DNA from: JAEXOD01 sp043805435
Lineage (GTDB): Bacteria; Bacteroidota; Ignavibacteria; Ignavibacteriales; Melioribacteraceae
Direction of reading: 5' to 3'
Assembly (NCBI GenBank): GCA_043805435.1
Contig: JAZDHY010000065.1
Span: forward strand, 8,751 to 72,750
DNA length: 64,000 bases
Positions 24,766-34,346 of the stretch are shown here, piece after piece. Numbering within the stretch: the first letter of the stretch is position 1; each line of letters starts with the position of its first letter. The notes under the pieces were generated by a model that worked only from the letters and a program-made list of their open reading frames with translations, was not told the DNA's origin and searched no databases. Both the position numbers and the translations under genes were made by a program.

Positions 24766-27012
24766 CTATTCATTTTTCAATTCAAATTTTGAATTCAATA
24801 AATCTACTGAATTACCTCCAATATAAACATTAAAAAATCCGGGTTCCGACTCCATTTTGTTATTAATTGAATAGAACTCTAAATCTTTAGAAGATAAGGA
24901 AAACGAAACAGAGACAGTAGTATTTGCAGGAATATATACTTTTTTAAAACCTTTAAGCTCTTTTACAGGTCTAGTTGCAGATGAATTAATATCCTGAATG
25001 TAAAGTTGAATTACTTCTTCACCGGCAATAGTGCTCTCATTTGCAACATCAACGCAAATAGTTATGGAATCTTTAAATCCAAATTGTGATTTGTTTAATA
25101 ATAGATTAGTATAAATAAATTTTGAATAACTTAATCCATACCCAAAAGGATATAAAGGAGTAATTGGTAAATCCAAATAACGCGAACTATAATTTTTAAA
25201 ATCTTCACTGGCAGGACGGCCGCCATTTTTATGATTATAATATATAGGTATTTGCCCAACTGAGCGGGGGAATGTGATAGGCAGCTTACCGGAAGGATTA
25301 TAATCCCCAAATATTACGTCTGCAATTGCATTTCCTGCTTGTAAACCCAAAAACCATGTTTCCAAAATGGATGGGATGTTCTCGTCAAGCCAAGATATTG
25401 TTAGCGGCCTGCCATTCATTAAAATTACAACCACATTTTTATTAATATTGTAAATTTCCTTTGCTAACTTTTCTTGAACGCCGGGTAAATTTAAATCAGA
25501 TCGGCATTTTGATTCACCACTCATTTTAGCATCTTCACCTAATGCTAAAATTACATAATCACAATCTTTAGCTAATTGGAGTGCATAATCAAATCCTTTT
25601 TCAGAATTCCCTGATATAGAACACCCTTCTGTAAAATAAATATTTGTATTTTTTTCTACTTTATTCTTAATTCCTTCCAATAATGTTATAACATTATTGG
25701 AGTCGCCAAGCTGTTCCCATGAACCAAGTGGATTTCGTTTTGAATTAGCAAGCGGTCCAATAACTGCAATTGATTTATAGTCTTTTTTAAAAGGTAACAA
25801 ATTATTATTATTCTTCAAAAGAACAATTGATTTTTTAGCTGATTCATAAGCTGCATTAATTGATTCTTTAGAAAGAGTGTTTTTAGTTTCGTTATCTTTA
25901 TTACAATATTTATAAGGGTTATCAAATAATCCTAAAATAAATTTAATGCGTAATACTCGTTTAACAGCATCATCTAACAGCGAGGAATTGATTTTATTAT
26001 CATAAACTAATTTAGCAAGCTGATTATAATAGATTGAAGATTCCATATCAATATCAACCCCGGCTTTAATAGCAAGCAAAGCCGCATCGGATTCGTCACT
26101 TGCTATTCCGTGCTGAATTAACTCGCCTATGGAATTCCAATCACTAACAACTAAACCTTTAAACTCTTGTTCGCCCTTTAGAATATCAGTTAATAATTGT
26201 TTATTTGCCGATGAGGGAATTCCTGAAATTTCATTAAAGGAACACATAATAGAACCTGCGCCTTGATAAATTGCAGCAAAAAAAGGAGGCAAATAAACAT
26301 TATACAAAGAGCGCAAAGAAATATCAACCGAATTATAGTCACGTCCACCTTCGGCGGCACCATAAGCAGCAAAATGTTTTGGGCATGCAATTATGCTAAA
26401 AGGGGAGCTGAAATCATCACCTTGATAACCTCTAACACGTTGAACAGCTATCTGAGATCCTAAGTAAGGATCTTCACCGGCTCCTTCAACTATTCTTCCC
26501 CAGCGAGGGTCTCTGGCAATATCAACCATTGGATTAAACGTCCAATGAATTCCATTGGACGCAGCTTCAATTGCCTGATATTTTGAAGAATTATAAATAT
26601 TATTCATATCCCAGCTTGAAGCTTCTGCCAAAGGAACAGGAAAAATTGTTTTAAATCCATGAATTACATCAAATGCAAAAAGTAAAGGAATTTTCAAACG
26701 AGATTCTGTAACCGCTATTTTTTGAAGTTCTTCTGAAAAATCAGATCCAAACACATTTAAAAAAGATCCGATATAACCCTTTTTTATCAGTTCTTTTTGT
26801 TCGGGTTTAATTGAACAAATTCCGTAATTATCCCACCAATTAATTGAATATTGAATTAATTGACCACATTTTTCTTCTGTGGTCATTAATGATAATATTG
26901 AATCTATTTTAGCTTCGGTAATACCGTTTATCAATTTATTTTGTTCAGCAAATAAATAATTTGAAAACAAAATATAAAATAGTATCACAAAACTAAATAT
27001 TATTTTTTTCAT
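24766..27012 (-). CDS. Periplasmic GH3 beta-glucosidase (BglX-like)
   Basis: This is a 748-residue GH3 enzyme of the BglX type. It has a signal peptide (~1-22, ending YLFAEQ) and an N-terminal barrel with MTTEEKCGQLIQ, LLFAFDVIHGFKTIFPVPLA, NPMVDIARDPRWGRIVEGAGEDPYL and ACPKHFAAYGAAEGGRDYN. The nucleophile Asp is in GLVVSDWNSI. A C-terminal fibronectin-III-like domain ends the protein. It starts 4 bases after the stop of the next GH3 gene upstream on the minus strand, so the two are co-transcribed. The role is trimming of gluco-oligosaccharides in the periplasm. Confidence 0.95.
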   Translation of the reverse strand: MKKIIFSFVILFYILFSNYLFAEQNKLINGITEAKIDSILSLMTTEEKCGQLIQYSINWWDNYGICSIKPEQKELIKKGYIGSFLNVFGSDFSEELQKIAVTESRLKIPLLFAFDVIHGFKTIFPVPLAEASSWDMNNIYNSSKYQAIEAASNGIHWTFNPMVDIARDPRWGRIVEGAGEDPYLGSQIAVQRVRGYQGDDFSSPFSIIACPKHFAAYGAAEGGRDYNSVDISLRSLYNVYLPPFFAAIYQGAGSIMCSFNEISGIPSSANKQLLTDILKGEQEFKGLVVSDWNSIGELIQHGIASDESDAALLAIKAGVDIDMESSIYYNQLAKLVYDNKINSSLLDDAVKRVLRIKFILGLFDNPYKYCNKDNETKNTLSKESINAAYESAKKSIVLLKNNNNLLPFKKDYKSIAVIGPLANSKRNPLGSWEQLGDSNNVITLLEGIKNKVEKNTNIYFTEGCSISGNSEKGFDYALQLAKDCDYVILALGEDAKMSGESKCRSDLNLPGVQEKLAKEIYNINKNVVVILMNGRPLTISWLDENIPSILETWFLGLQAGNAIADVIFGDYNPSGKLPITFPRSVGQIPIYYNHKNGGRPASEDFKNYSSRYLDLPITPLYPFGYGLSYSKFIYTNLLLNKSQFGFKDSITICVDVANESTIAGEEVIQLYIQDINSSATRPVKELKGFKKVYIPANTTVSVSFSLSSKDLEFYSINNKMESEPGFFNVYIGGNSVDLLNSKFELKNE

Positions 27013-27016
27013 GATT

Positions 27017-28834
27017 TTATTTGTTATAGTTTAAACCAAAGCCAAAAGGAAATAATGGTTCATAATCTTTATCGCCAATATTTATTGGTACTTGTTTCAT
27101 ATCTTTTGGCCACGAAACAGAAAGTTTTCCTGTTGGATTATAATCGCCAAACAATACGTCAGTTACACCGTTTCCTTCAGTACCGGGCAGCCAAGCTGCT
27201 ACAAAGGCATTACATTTGTCTAATATATCGGTAATAATAATTGGGCGTCCTGAATATAACACAACAACAAAAGGAATATTTGCTGCTTTTACATTATTTA
27301 TTGTCTCAATGTCTTCATTGCTTAATACTAAATTGGTAGTATCACCCATCATTTCGGCATATGGTTTTTCAGCAACAACAATTATTGCAAATTCCGAACC
27401 TTCAGAGTTTTTTCCATCAATAGAATAAGTTACTTTTGTGCCTTTACCAACAGTTTCATTTATTGCTTGCAAAAATGTTGTTCCACCATTCATTACTTTT
27501 CCGTCTATACCTTGCCATTCAATTGTCCAGCCGCCACATTGTCTTCCCAAGTTATCTGCGCCTGTACCACTAATAAGTAGATTTTTAATGTCTTTTGAAA
27601 GAGGGAGGATACCATCATTTTTTAATAAGACCATAGATTCTTTTACACATTGGCGTGCAACTTCTCTATGTTCTTTTGACCCTACTTTTTTAGTCATTTC
27701 TTTATCTGTGTAAGGATTTTTGAATAAATTCATTTCATATTTAATTTTTAGAATACGAGATACAGCATCATCAATTCTTGACATTGGTACTTTGTTTTCG
27801 TTAACCAATTCTTTTAAATAAGTAATAAATTCAATATAATTATTTGGTTTGGTTGATCCGTTAGGGATCATTACCATATCTAAACCGGCATTAATCGATT
27901 TTTCTATATCCGATTTAAAATCACCTTCTAATTGATCTATACCGGACCAATCGGAAACAACAAATCCTTTAAATCCAAGCTCATTTTTAAGTACGTCAGT
28001 AATTAAAAATTTGTTTCCATGATTTTTTACTCCGTTCCAGCTGCTGTAAGATACCATCACGGAACCAACATTAGCTTCAATTGCTTTAACATATCCGGGT
28101 AAATGAATTTTTCTCAAAGTTTCTAAATCCACTTCAGTATTTCCCTGGTCTTTTCCATTTGTAGTTCCACCATCACCAACATAATGTTTTGCACAGGCAA
28201 GAATGGCATTAGGATTGGATAAATCGTCGGACTGCAAACCTTCAACAAATGCTTTTCCAAGAACTGATACTAATTCAGGATCTTCTGAAAAACTTTCGTA
28301 TGTTCGTCCCCATCTTTCATTTCTGGTTACGGCAACGCAGGGGGCAAAAGCCCAATCAACACCGGTACCTGCAATTTCTTTAGCTATAATTTTACCTGCT
28401 TCTTCAATTAGTTCAATGTCTCGTGTTGCACCTAAACCAATGTTATGCGGAAATACTACAGCACCGTCAATATTGTTATTTCCATGTACGGCATCAATAC
28501 CATAAATCATTGGTATTTTTAATCTTGTTTTTAATGCAAATGATTGGAACATATCATAATTATCAGCCCAACCTTTAGCACTAATATCCTTTGGATCCGA
28601 ACCGCCGCCACTCAAAACGGAGCCAATAAAATATTTTTCAACATCTTGAGGGTCTGCAAAGGCATTCATATCAACCTGAGTCATTTGACCGATTTTTTCA
28701 TCAAGTGTCATCTTTGAAAGTAAGTCTTTTACTTCTTTATCAATATCGCTTTTTTTTGAATTTGAATCTGTTTTAAAATTTAAAGTAATTAAAGCAATAA
28801 ATAAAACTGTCAATATGAAAATATGTTTTTTCAT
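27017..28834 (-). CDS. Exported GH3 exo-beta-glucanase (two-domain type)
   Basis: This is a 605-residue GH3 enzyme without the C-terminal fibronectin-III-like domain, which is the length and architecture of exo-1,3/1,4-beta-glucanases. Landmarks are DLLSKMTLDEKIGQMTQVD, IYGIDAVHGNNNIDGAVVFP, ACAKHYVGDGGTTNGKDQG (long loop typical of this subgroup) and the nucleophile Asp in GFVVSDWSGIDQL. The N-terminal ~20 residues are a hydrophobic export signal. GGGAAAT precedes the ATG. It lies between the ROK kinase and the second GH3 gene in the same operon. Confidence 0.95.
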   Translation of the reverse strand: MKKHIFILTVLFIALITLNFKTDSNSKKSDIDKEVKDLLSKMTLDEKIGQMTQVDMNAFADPQDVEKYFIGSVLSGGGSDPKDISAKGWADNYDMFQSFALKTRLKIPMIYGIDAVHGNNNIDGAVVFPHNIGLGATRDIELIEEAGKIIAKEIAGTGVDWAFAPCVAVTRNERWGRTYESFSEDPELVSVLGKAFVEGLQSDDLSNPNAILACAKHYVGDGGTTNGKDQGNTEVDLETLRKIHLPGYVKAIEANVGSVMVSYSSWNGVKNHGNKFLITDVLKNELGFKGFVVSDWSGIDQLEGDFKSDIEKSINAGLDMVMIPNGSTKPNNYIEFITYLKELVNENKVPMSRIDDAVSRILKIKYEMNLFKNPYTDKEMTKKVGSKEHREVARQCVKESMVLLKNDGILPLSKDIKNLLISGTGADNLGRQCGGWTIEWQGIDGKVMNGGTTFLQAINETVGKGTKVTYSIDGKNSEGSEFAIIVVAEKPYAEMMGDTTNLVLSNEDIETINNVKAANIPFVVVLYSGRPIIITDILDKCNAFVAAWLPGTEGNGVTDVLFGDYNPTGKLSVSWPKDMKQVPINIGDKDYEPLFPFGFGLNYNK

Positions 28835-28869
28835 AAAAGTATTTCCCTGTGTAAGTTATTGTATAAATA

Positions 28870-29829
28870 TTACTTATCTAATTCTTTCCAAATTAATGCA
28901 GCAGCTCCTAAAACTGCTATGTTTTTATCCTGCAAACCGCTAGGCAAAATATTCACCTTGTTTTTGTATATGTTTAAAAGATATTCTTCCATGTATTTTT
29001 TAACAGGTTTTAATAACAAATCGCCCGATTTTGCAACTCCGCCAAAAATAATAATAGCTTCAGGTGAAGTATATGCAACTGCATCGGCAATCTGTAAACC
29101 CAATAGTTTTGCCGAATAATCAAAAGTTTCCAATGCAACTCTATCGCCGTTCAAAGCGGCTTCACTAATTATTTTTGGAGTTAAATCACAAAAAGAATAT
29201 TTGCACAATTCGCTTTTTTGATTTGTTTTTGCTAAAATTTCAAATGCAGTGCGTTTAAACCCGCTTGCAGAAAGATATGTCTCCAAGCATCCTTTTTTGC
29301 CGCATCCGCAATCTCTGCCATCCGGGAAAACAACCGTGTGACCAATTTCTCCGGCAAAACCATCAGATCCGTAAATTAATTCTCCATTTGCAACAATCCC
29401 GCTGCCAACGCCTGTACCAAGTGTTATTACTATAAAATTTTTCATCTCTTTTGCTGCTCCAAAAACCATTTCACCAATTGCGGCAGCATTAGCATCATTA
29501 GTTATTACAGTGGGAATATTAAAATAGGATTTAACAATTTCCACCACATTAACAAACCCCCAATTAAGATTGGGGGGTTGTTCGACAGTACCTTTGTAAT
29601 AATTTGCGTTGGGTGCACCAATTCCAATGCCAAGCAAGGAGTAATAATGTGCTAGTGGGGTAAATTTATTTTTAATTTCTTCAAATAATCTATTAAAATA
29701 TATTTTTGAATCTTCTTGAGCATTAGTTGGAATTGAATACTCCGATATACAATTTCCATCTCTATCAACAAAGCCAAACACTGTATTTGTTCCGCCAACA
29801 TCAATTCCAAGTACTATTTCATTCATCAT
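28870..29829 (-). CDS. ROK-family sugar kinase (glucokinase-like)
   Basis: This is a cytoplasmic kinase of about 319 residues that probably phosphorylates glucose released by the GH3 enzymes. The ATP-binding motif LGIDVGGTNTVFGFVD opens the protein. The ROK signature, including zinc ligands CGCGKKGCLETYLSA, and the catalytic Asp in TNDANAAAIGE are present. The frame is open further upstream into the transporter gene, but the tandem ATGs at 29829/29826, with AAGG upstream and just past the transporter stop, are the natural start. It follows the MFS transporter by 11 bases, which makes an import-and-phosphorylate pair. Sugar specificity is inferred from context. Confidence 0.92.
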   Translation of the reverse strand: MMNEIVLGIDVGGTNTVFGFVDRDGNCISEYSIPTNAQEDSKIYFNRLFEEIKNKFTPLAHYYSLLGIGIGAPNANYYKGTVEQPPNLNWGFVNVVEIVKSYFNIPTVITNDANAAAIGEMVFGAAKEMKNFIVITLGTGVGSGIVANGELIYGSDGFAGEIGHTVVFPDGRDCGCGKKGCLETYLSASGFKRTAFEILAKTNQKSELCKYSFCDLTPKIISEAALNGDRVALETFDYSAKLLGLQIADAVAYTSPEAIIIFGGVAKSGDLLLKPVKKYMEEYLLNIYKNKVNILPSGLQDKNIAVLGAAALIWKELDK

Positions 29830-29840
29830 TATTTTATACC

Positions 29841-31160
29841 TTAAGCCTTTTTGATTATTGGAATGTGACCTTTGAAACCGTAAAATGCAATAAACAAATA
29901 GCATAAAACCGGTAAAATAAATGCATGATGTAACCCTACAAATGAATCGGCAATTGTACCTTGTAATACAGGAATAATAGCACCGCCAACAATTCCTGTA
30001 ATCATAATACCGGAAGCTTGAGAAGTGTGTTTACCTAAACCGGCAACACCAAGACTAAAAATAGTTGGGAACATTATGGAGTTAAATAATCCTATTGCTA
30101 AAATTGTCCACATGGCAACTTGACCGTTAGTAAGCATAGATACAATTAATAAAATTGCTGCAACAATTGCATTAAACCCAAGCATATTACCCGGTTTTAT
30201 TACTCGTTGAATTGCGGAGCCTAAAAATCTACCTATCATTGCACCGCCCCAATAAAACGAAACTAATTTTCCGGCATCTACTTCAGGTAAACCGGCAATT
30301 TCTTTTAAACCAAGATAATTTACTAAAAAACTACCAATAGCAACTTCACCGCCAACATATACAAAAATTGCAATTGCACCTAATGTAACATGTCTGTATT
30401 TCCATGCGGAATTATGCAGATGATCAAGAGTGTTTTCCTCCGGCATACTGGTTTCTGTTGTGCTATTATTAAATTCAGGAAGTTTAATATAAGCAAATAT
30501 AGCTGCAATAATAAACATTGCTGCTGCTAAACCAAGATATGGTACTTGTACTGCGGCTGCTTCTGCCAATTGATAAGCAGATAAATCGGCTAACGGTAGT
30601 TGTGAGATTTCATCGGCTGTTTTAACGGTAACCGAAAGAATTAATAATGAACCAAAATAAGGGGCAATTGTTGTACCTAATGAATTAAATGCTTGTGTCA
30701 AATTTAATCTGCTTGAGGCTGTTTCCGGTTTGCCAAGTATTGTTACATAAGGATTTGCGGCTACTTGTAAAAGAGTTATTCCGGATGCCATAATAAACAA
30801 TGCAGTTAAAAAGAATGGATAAGATCTAAAAGCTGCTGAAGGATAAAAGAAAAGACAGCCAACTCCGGCTATAACAAGACCAAGTACAATACCTTTTTTA
30901 TAACCGAATTTTTTAACTAACCAGCCCGATGGCATTGAGCAGATAAAATAAGCAGTAAAAAAAACAAATTGAATCAACATGGATTCAGTATAATTAAGAT
31001 TAAATACATTTTTTAGGTGTGGGATTAAAATATCGTTAAGACATGTTAAAAAACCCCACATAAAAAATAAAGACGTTAATGCTGTAAGCGGAAAAGTATA
31101 GTCTTTTTGAGTTTTTTGAGTGCTAACAATATTAGTTTTCACACCACCGGTAATAGCCAT
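29841..31160 (-). CDS. MFS sugar transporter of the FucP/GluP family
   Basis: This 439-residue, 12-helix inner membrane transporter belongs to the fucose/glucose/galactose:H+ symporter family. Landmarks are SLFFMWGFLTCLNDILIPHLK in helix 1, MPSGWLVKKFGYKKG in the helix 2-3 loop, LLQVAANPYVTILG and LNLTQAFNSLGTTIAP. A strong AGGAGT site precedes the ATG at 31160. It is the first gene of the minus-strand operon and reads away from the sensor operon across a 367-base intergenic region. Glucose is the likely substrate, given the ROK kinase and beta-glucosidases downstream. Confidence 0.93.
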   Translation of the reverse strand: MAITGGVKTNIVSTQKTQKDYTFPLTALTSLFFMWGFLTCLNDILIPHLKNVFNLNYTESMLIQFVFFTAYFICSMPSGWLVKKFGYKKGIVLGLVIAGVGCLFFYPSAAFRSYPFFLTALFIMASGITLLQVAANPYVTILGKPETASSRLNLTQAFNSLGTTIAPYFGSLLILSVTVKTADEISQLPLADLSAYQLAEAAAVQVPYLGLAAAMFIIAAIFAYIKLPEFNNSTTETSMPEENTLDHLHNSAWKYRHVTLGAIAIFVYVGGEVAIGSFLVNYLGLKEIAGLPEVDAGKLVSFYWGGAMIGRFLGSAIQRVIKPGNMLGFNAIVAAILLIVSMLTNGQVAMWTILAIGLFNSIMFPTIFSLGVAGLGKHTSQASGIMITGIVGGAIIPVLQGTIADSFVGLHHAFILPVLCYLFIAFYGFKGHIPIIKKA

Positions 31161-31218
31161 ATAGGACTCCTGTTTTGAATTTCTTATCCAAAATTATTTA
31201 AATAAATCATACCTGAAT

Positions 31219-31234
31219 ATCAAATATTATGCCT
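31219..31234 (-). promoter_or_regulatory. Weak sigma54-like (-24/-12) element upstream of the MFS transporter
   Basis: Read on the minus strand the bases are AGGCATAATATTTGAT. The GG at -24 and the TG at -12 have the 10-base spacing of sigma54 promoters, but the last C of the -12 GC pair is replaced by A. It lies about 60 bases before the transporter ATG and shares 10 of 16 bases with the element at 36305-36320 before the symporter gene. A sigma54-type activator is encoded between them. Confidence 0.3.
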
Positions 31235-31459
31235 GCTTAAAAAATGCAATAATCATTATAAAATTATCTATGTACAAGTATAAAAAGATATTCAATTATT
31301 AAATTAATAAATTTTTCTTATTAAATTAATAATCAAATATGTTTTATTTCTTATAACCATGCGTTTTAATAAGAATAACAAAACTTTAATGGTTTTATTA
31401 TCAAACATTGCAAAAAATAAAATATTCGGTTAATTATTTGCGAAATAAAAAAAATCATA

Positions 31460-31477
31460 AAATTGCAATTGCAATTT
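31460..31477. promoter_or_regulatory. Perfect 18-base palindrome AAATTGCAATTGCAATTT, candidate operator
   Basis: The sequence equals its own reverse complement over 18 bases and contains the repeat TTGCAA-TTGCAA. It ends 50 bases before the ATG of the sugar-binding protein gene, a usual place for an operator. No transcription factor other than the sigma54 activator is encoded nearby, so the binding protein is unknown. In such AT-rich DNA a chance palindrome cannot be excluded. Confidence 0.4.
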
Positions 31478-31527
31478 ATAACTAAAATTTCTTTATATTA
31501 AAAAATGTAAAAATTTTCGAATTTGGA

Positions 31528-32838
31528 ATGAAATCAGAAAAAATTGCGTACGTAATTGCTAGTATTATTGTTATTACTTTAATAATATTGTTAAGTTTTA
31601 TTTTAACAACATCTTTTTCTAATAAATATCCTTACGATACTACAAAAAAAATATATTATGTTGATAACATCTCTTCAGCCCAGGAAAAGGTTATTAAAAG
31701 ATTTAATGAACTTAATAAAGGGAAAATTGAGGTAATAGGGATAAATATACCTTTTTCGAAGTTTAGTACTAACGAAAGGAAGGAACTTTTAGCACGATTT
31801 TTACGCAGTAAAAGTGATTTAATTGATATTATTGCAATAGATCAAATTTGGACAGCGCGTTTTGCAAAATGGGCTTTACCATTAAATAATTATTTTAATA
31901 GAATTGTAAAAAATGATATAATATCTCCTGCTATTAATACATGTGTTTACGATTCAACGCTTATAGCACTTCCATTATATCTTGATATTTCTTTAATGTA
32001 TTATAGAGAGGATATAATTAATAAATTGCCAAATGCCGAAGTAATAAAAAGAAAATTGGAAAAATCTATTACTTGGGAAGATTTTATAACATTAAAAAAG
32101 CAGTTAAATATCGATAATCCTTTTTTCGTTTTTCAGGCGGCTGATTTTGAGGGTTTAATTTGTATCTATACCGAACTATTGGCAATGTATAATGAATCGT
32201 TTATTAATGGTGACTTATTAAATATAAATACAAAAAAAGCTGAAAAAACCTTGAATTTTTTAGTTGATTTAATTTACACTTACGGGATGTCGCCAAAAGA
32301 TGTGTTAAAATTTAAGGAAAATTTAAGTTATGATTATTATATTCAAAATAATGGTGTGTTTTTAAGGGCATGGCCGGGGTTTGAATCGGAAATAAGAAAA
32401 TACAAAAATGTAGATTCCAATGCGGTTTTTGTTAAAGTGCCTACTCCGCATTTCGAGGGTACAAATCCAAAATCAGTTTTTGGAGGATGGAATTTAATAA
32501 TCTCTAAATATTCAACTAAAATAAACGAATCGGAAAAGTTTTTAGAATTTTTGATGAGTAGTGAAGCACAAAAAATAATGTATGAAGAAGGTAAAATATT
32601 ACCGGTTAATAAAGAAATATATGCCGATGAAGCATATATTAAATTACACCCTGATTTATTGTTTTATAAAAAATTGATTGAAACCGGAGTTTTTAGAAGC
32701 CAGCATCCTAATTATACTCATATTACGGATTTGCTATCATATTATTTGAACTTAGCTTTAGAAAAGAGAATAGATGTAAAAGAAGCCTTAATTAAAGCCG
32801 AAAATAAAATTTCAACCCGTACTATTTTATTGAAGTAG
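31528..32838 (+). CDS. Membrane-anchored extracellular solute-binding protein (family 1), sensor component
   Basis: This is a 436-residue protein with one N-terminal membrane helix (~8-30) and no lipobox, followed by an ABC-type family 1 sugar-binding fold. Landmarks are the first-lobe strand KIEVIGINIPF, DLIDIIAIDQIWTARFAKWALPLNNYF, LPLYLDISLMYYREDIINKL and SVFGGWNLIISKYS, then FLEFLMSSEAQKIMYEEGKILPVN. No ABC permease or ATPase is encoded anywhere near. The next gene starts 2 bases after its stop and is a membrane histidine kinase, so the protein probably presents bound oligosaccharide to the kinase rather than to a transporter. The ATG has only a weak TTGGA before it. Confidence 0.87.
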   Translation: MKSEKIAYVIASIIVITLIILLSFILTTSFSNKYPYDTTKKIYYVDNISSAQEKVIKRFNELNKGKIEVIGINIPFSKFSTNERKELLARFLRSKSDLIDIIAIDQIWTARFAKWALPLNNYFNRIVKNDIISPAINTCVYDSTLIALPLYLDISLMYYREDIINKLPNAEVIKRKLEKSITWEDFITLKKQLNIDNPFFVFQAADFEGLICIYTELLAMYNESFINGDLLNINTKKAEKTLNFLVDLIYTYGMSPKDVLKFKENLSYDYYIQNNGVFLRAWPGFESEIRKYKNVDSNAVFVKVPTPHFEGTNPKSVFGGWNLIISKYSTKINESEKFLEFLMSSEAQKIMYEEGKILPVNKEIYADEAYIKLHPDLLFYKKLIETGVFRSQHPNYTHITDLLSYYLNLALEKRIDVKEALIKAENKISTRTILLK

Positions 32839-32840
32839 CT

Positions 32841-34346
32841 ATGAATAATAAAATTTTAATTGAAAAAATAAAAAAATATCATTTTGAGTTTAAACATCTA
32901 ACTTTATTATTTATAATATTATTCGCATTTCAAATAATAATTTCCATTATAAATAAATCGTCAATAAAAAGTTTTTTAGATAATACTCAGGAATGGTATC
33001 AAAAAGATTCTGCCGAAAGGCTGGCAAATGTTACAACTACTTCGTTGGAATTATTATTAGAGACTATTAATCCTAAAGAAAAATTGTTTCAAGATGAAGT
33101 TTCACGTATTGTACAATCGTTTGATATAATATTCAGCCAGCAAATATTGCAACATAATGTACAAGAGTTGTGTATTTTGGTAAATAAAAATAATAAAACC
33201 TACGCTATTGACGACGGAAGAGTACTCTATTCGTATTTATTTGATGAAAATTATGTGCCTTCAGTTGATTCGATTATTCATTCAAATGCTGTTCAATTAT
33301 ATAAAAAAAATTATAATGAACTAATTAAAGGTGAACAAGTTATTAGTTTTATGACAAATAAAGAATCATTTCATATATTTGTACCTTTTATATTAAGAGG
33401 AGAATATGTAGGTGCTTTATATATGAAAAACACTCCCGATTTTTCGTTTATTACTAATGAAGTAATTGCAAATTTGGATGAAACCTCTGTTATTTATATG
33501 TCAATTATTATTTTAGGATTGCTGGCAATGTACTTTATCTCTTCTTATACAGTTAAAGAAAGAGATGATGCACAAAAAAGACTGTTGGATGAACATGAAG
33601 AAAACTTAAAAAAAGAAATTAATTACGAAAAAGAATTGATGTTTACTAATAGGATTTATCACACACATCATAAAGCAGAAAAAGTAATGGGATTTATTAA
33701 GGAAGATTTAAGAATTCTTTCTCCTGACAACATTACTGAAATAAAATATCGTGTTTCAAAATATTCTAATTTTATTAGTCGCGTAATTTATGACATGAAA
33801 TGGTTTGATCCTCCTATTCAGACTATTCGTAATGCAATATTTAAAACTAATTTAAATGATTTAATTACTTTTATTGTAAATAATATTTTTTATCGAATTA
33901 CGAAAAGGACTAGTTCTTTTGAAATTAAATTAAATCTTGATAACAGAATACCAATAATTCAAGTAAACGAGTTTGTTGTTTGGGAACTGTTGGAACCCCT
34001 AATTCAAAACAGTATTGAACATGGCGGTGATAAACATTTAATTATTGAAATTACAACATTACTAAATGAAAGCACAAATACTACATGCATAATTTTAAAA
34101 GATAACGGTATTGGCATTAAGCCGGAATTATTGGAAATAAATAAAAATGGTATAAAAAAAATCTTTGAAGAAAATGTATCAACCAAGGTCCCCGATAATA
34201 GAAATGTTGGTTATGGTTGTTATATTGCATTTACAATAAGCAAAAGATGCGGCTGGGGGATTGATGTGGAAAATTTACTTGGCGGAGGCTGTAAGTTTAT
34301 TTTAACAATACAAAATAAAAATGATGGAGTTTATTTAAATGTCTGA
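32841..34346 (+). CDS. Membrane sensor histidine kinase
   Basis: This 501-residue kinase has two membrane helices (~20-40 and ~216-236) flanking a ~175-residue periplasmic sensor domain. The cytoplasmic part has a non-classical dimerisation helix with candidate phospho-accepting histidines in RIYHTHHKAEKVM (~271-276). The HATPase domain follows, with N-box ELLEPLIQNSIEHGG, DNGIGIKPELLE and the G2-like GYGCYIAFTISKRCGW. It is coupled to both neighbours (2-base gap upstream, 8-base overlap downstream). The partner regulator is the next gene. The ligand signal is inferred to come from the adjacent binding protein. Confidence 0.9.
   Translation: MNNKILIEKIKKYHFEFKHLTLLFIILFAFQIIISIINKSSIKSFLDNTQEWYQKDSAERLANVTTTSLELLLETINPKEKLFQDEVSRIVQSFDIIFSQQILQHNVQELCILVNKNNKTYAIDDGRVLYSYLFDENYVPSVDSIIHSNAVQLYKKNYNELIKGEQVISFMTNKESFHIFVPFILRGEYVGALYMKNTPDFSFITNEVIANLDETSVIYMSIIILGLLAMYFISSYTVKERDDAQKRLLDEHEENLKKEINYEKELMFTNRIYHTHHKAEKVMGFIKEDLRILSPDNITEIKYRVSKYSNFISRVIYDMKWFDPPIQTIRNAIFKTNLNDLITFIVNNIFYRITKRTSSFEIKLNLDNRIPIIQVNEFVVWELLEPLIQNSIEHGGDKHLIIEITTLLNESTNTTCIILKDNGIGIKPELLEINKNGIKKIFEENVSTKVPDNRNVGYGCYIAFTISKRCGWGIDVENLLGGGCKFILTIQNKNDGVYLNV

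Larger units (their letters stand above)
31161..31527. other. Divergent regulatory region between transporter and sensor operons
   Basis: This is a 367-base, very AT-rich region between two operons that read apart. No coding frame is seen. It holds the transporter ribosome binding site, a sigma54-like element on the minus strand (31219-31234) and a perfect 18-base palindrome (31460-31477), each listed separately. Confidence 0.6.

Noticed and set aside
31528..32838. Sugar-binding protein as part of an ABC importer
   Set aside because: No permease or ATPase gene exists nearby. The protein is anchored by a helix rather than a lipobox and is translationally linked to a histidine kinase.
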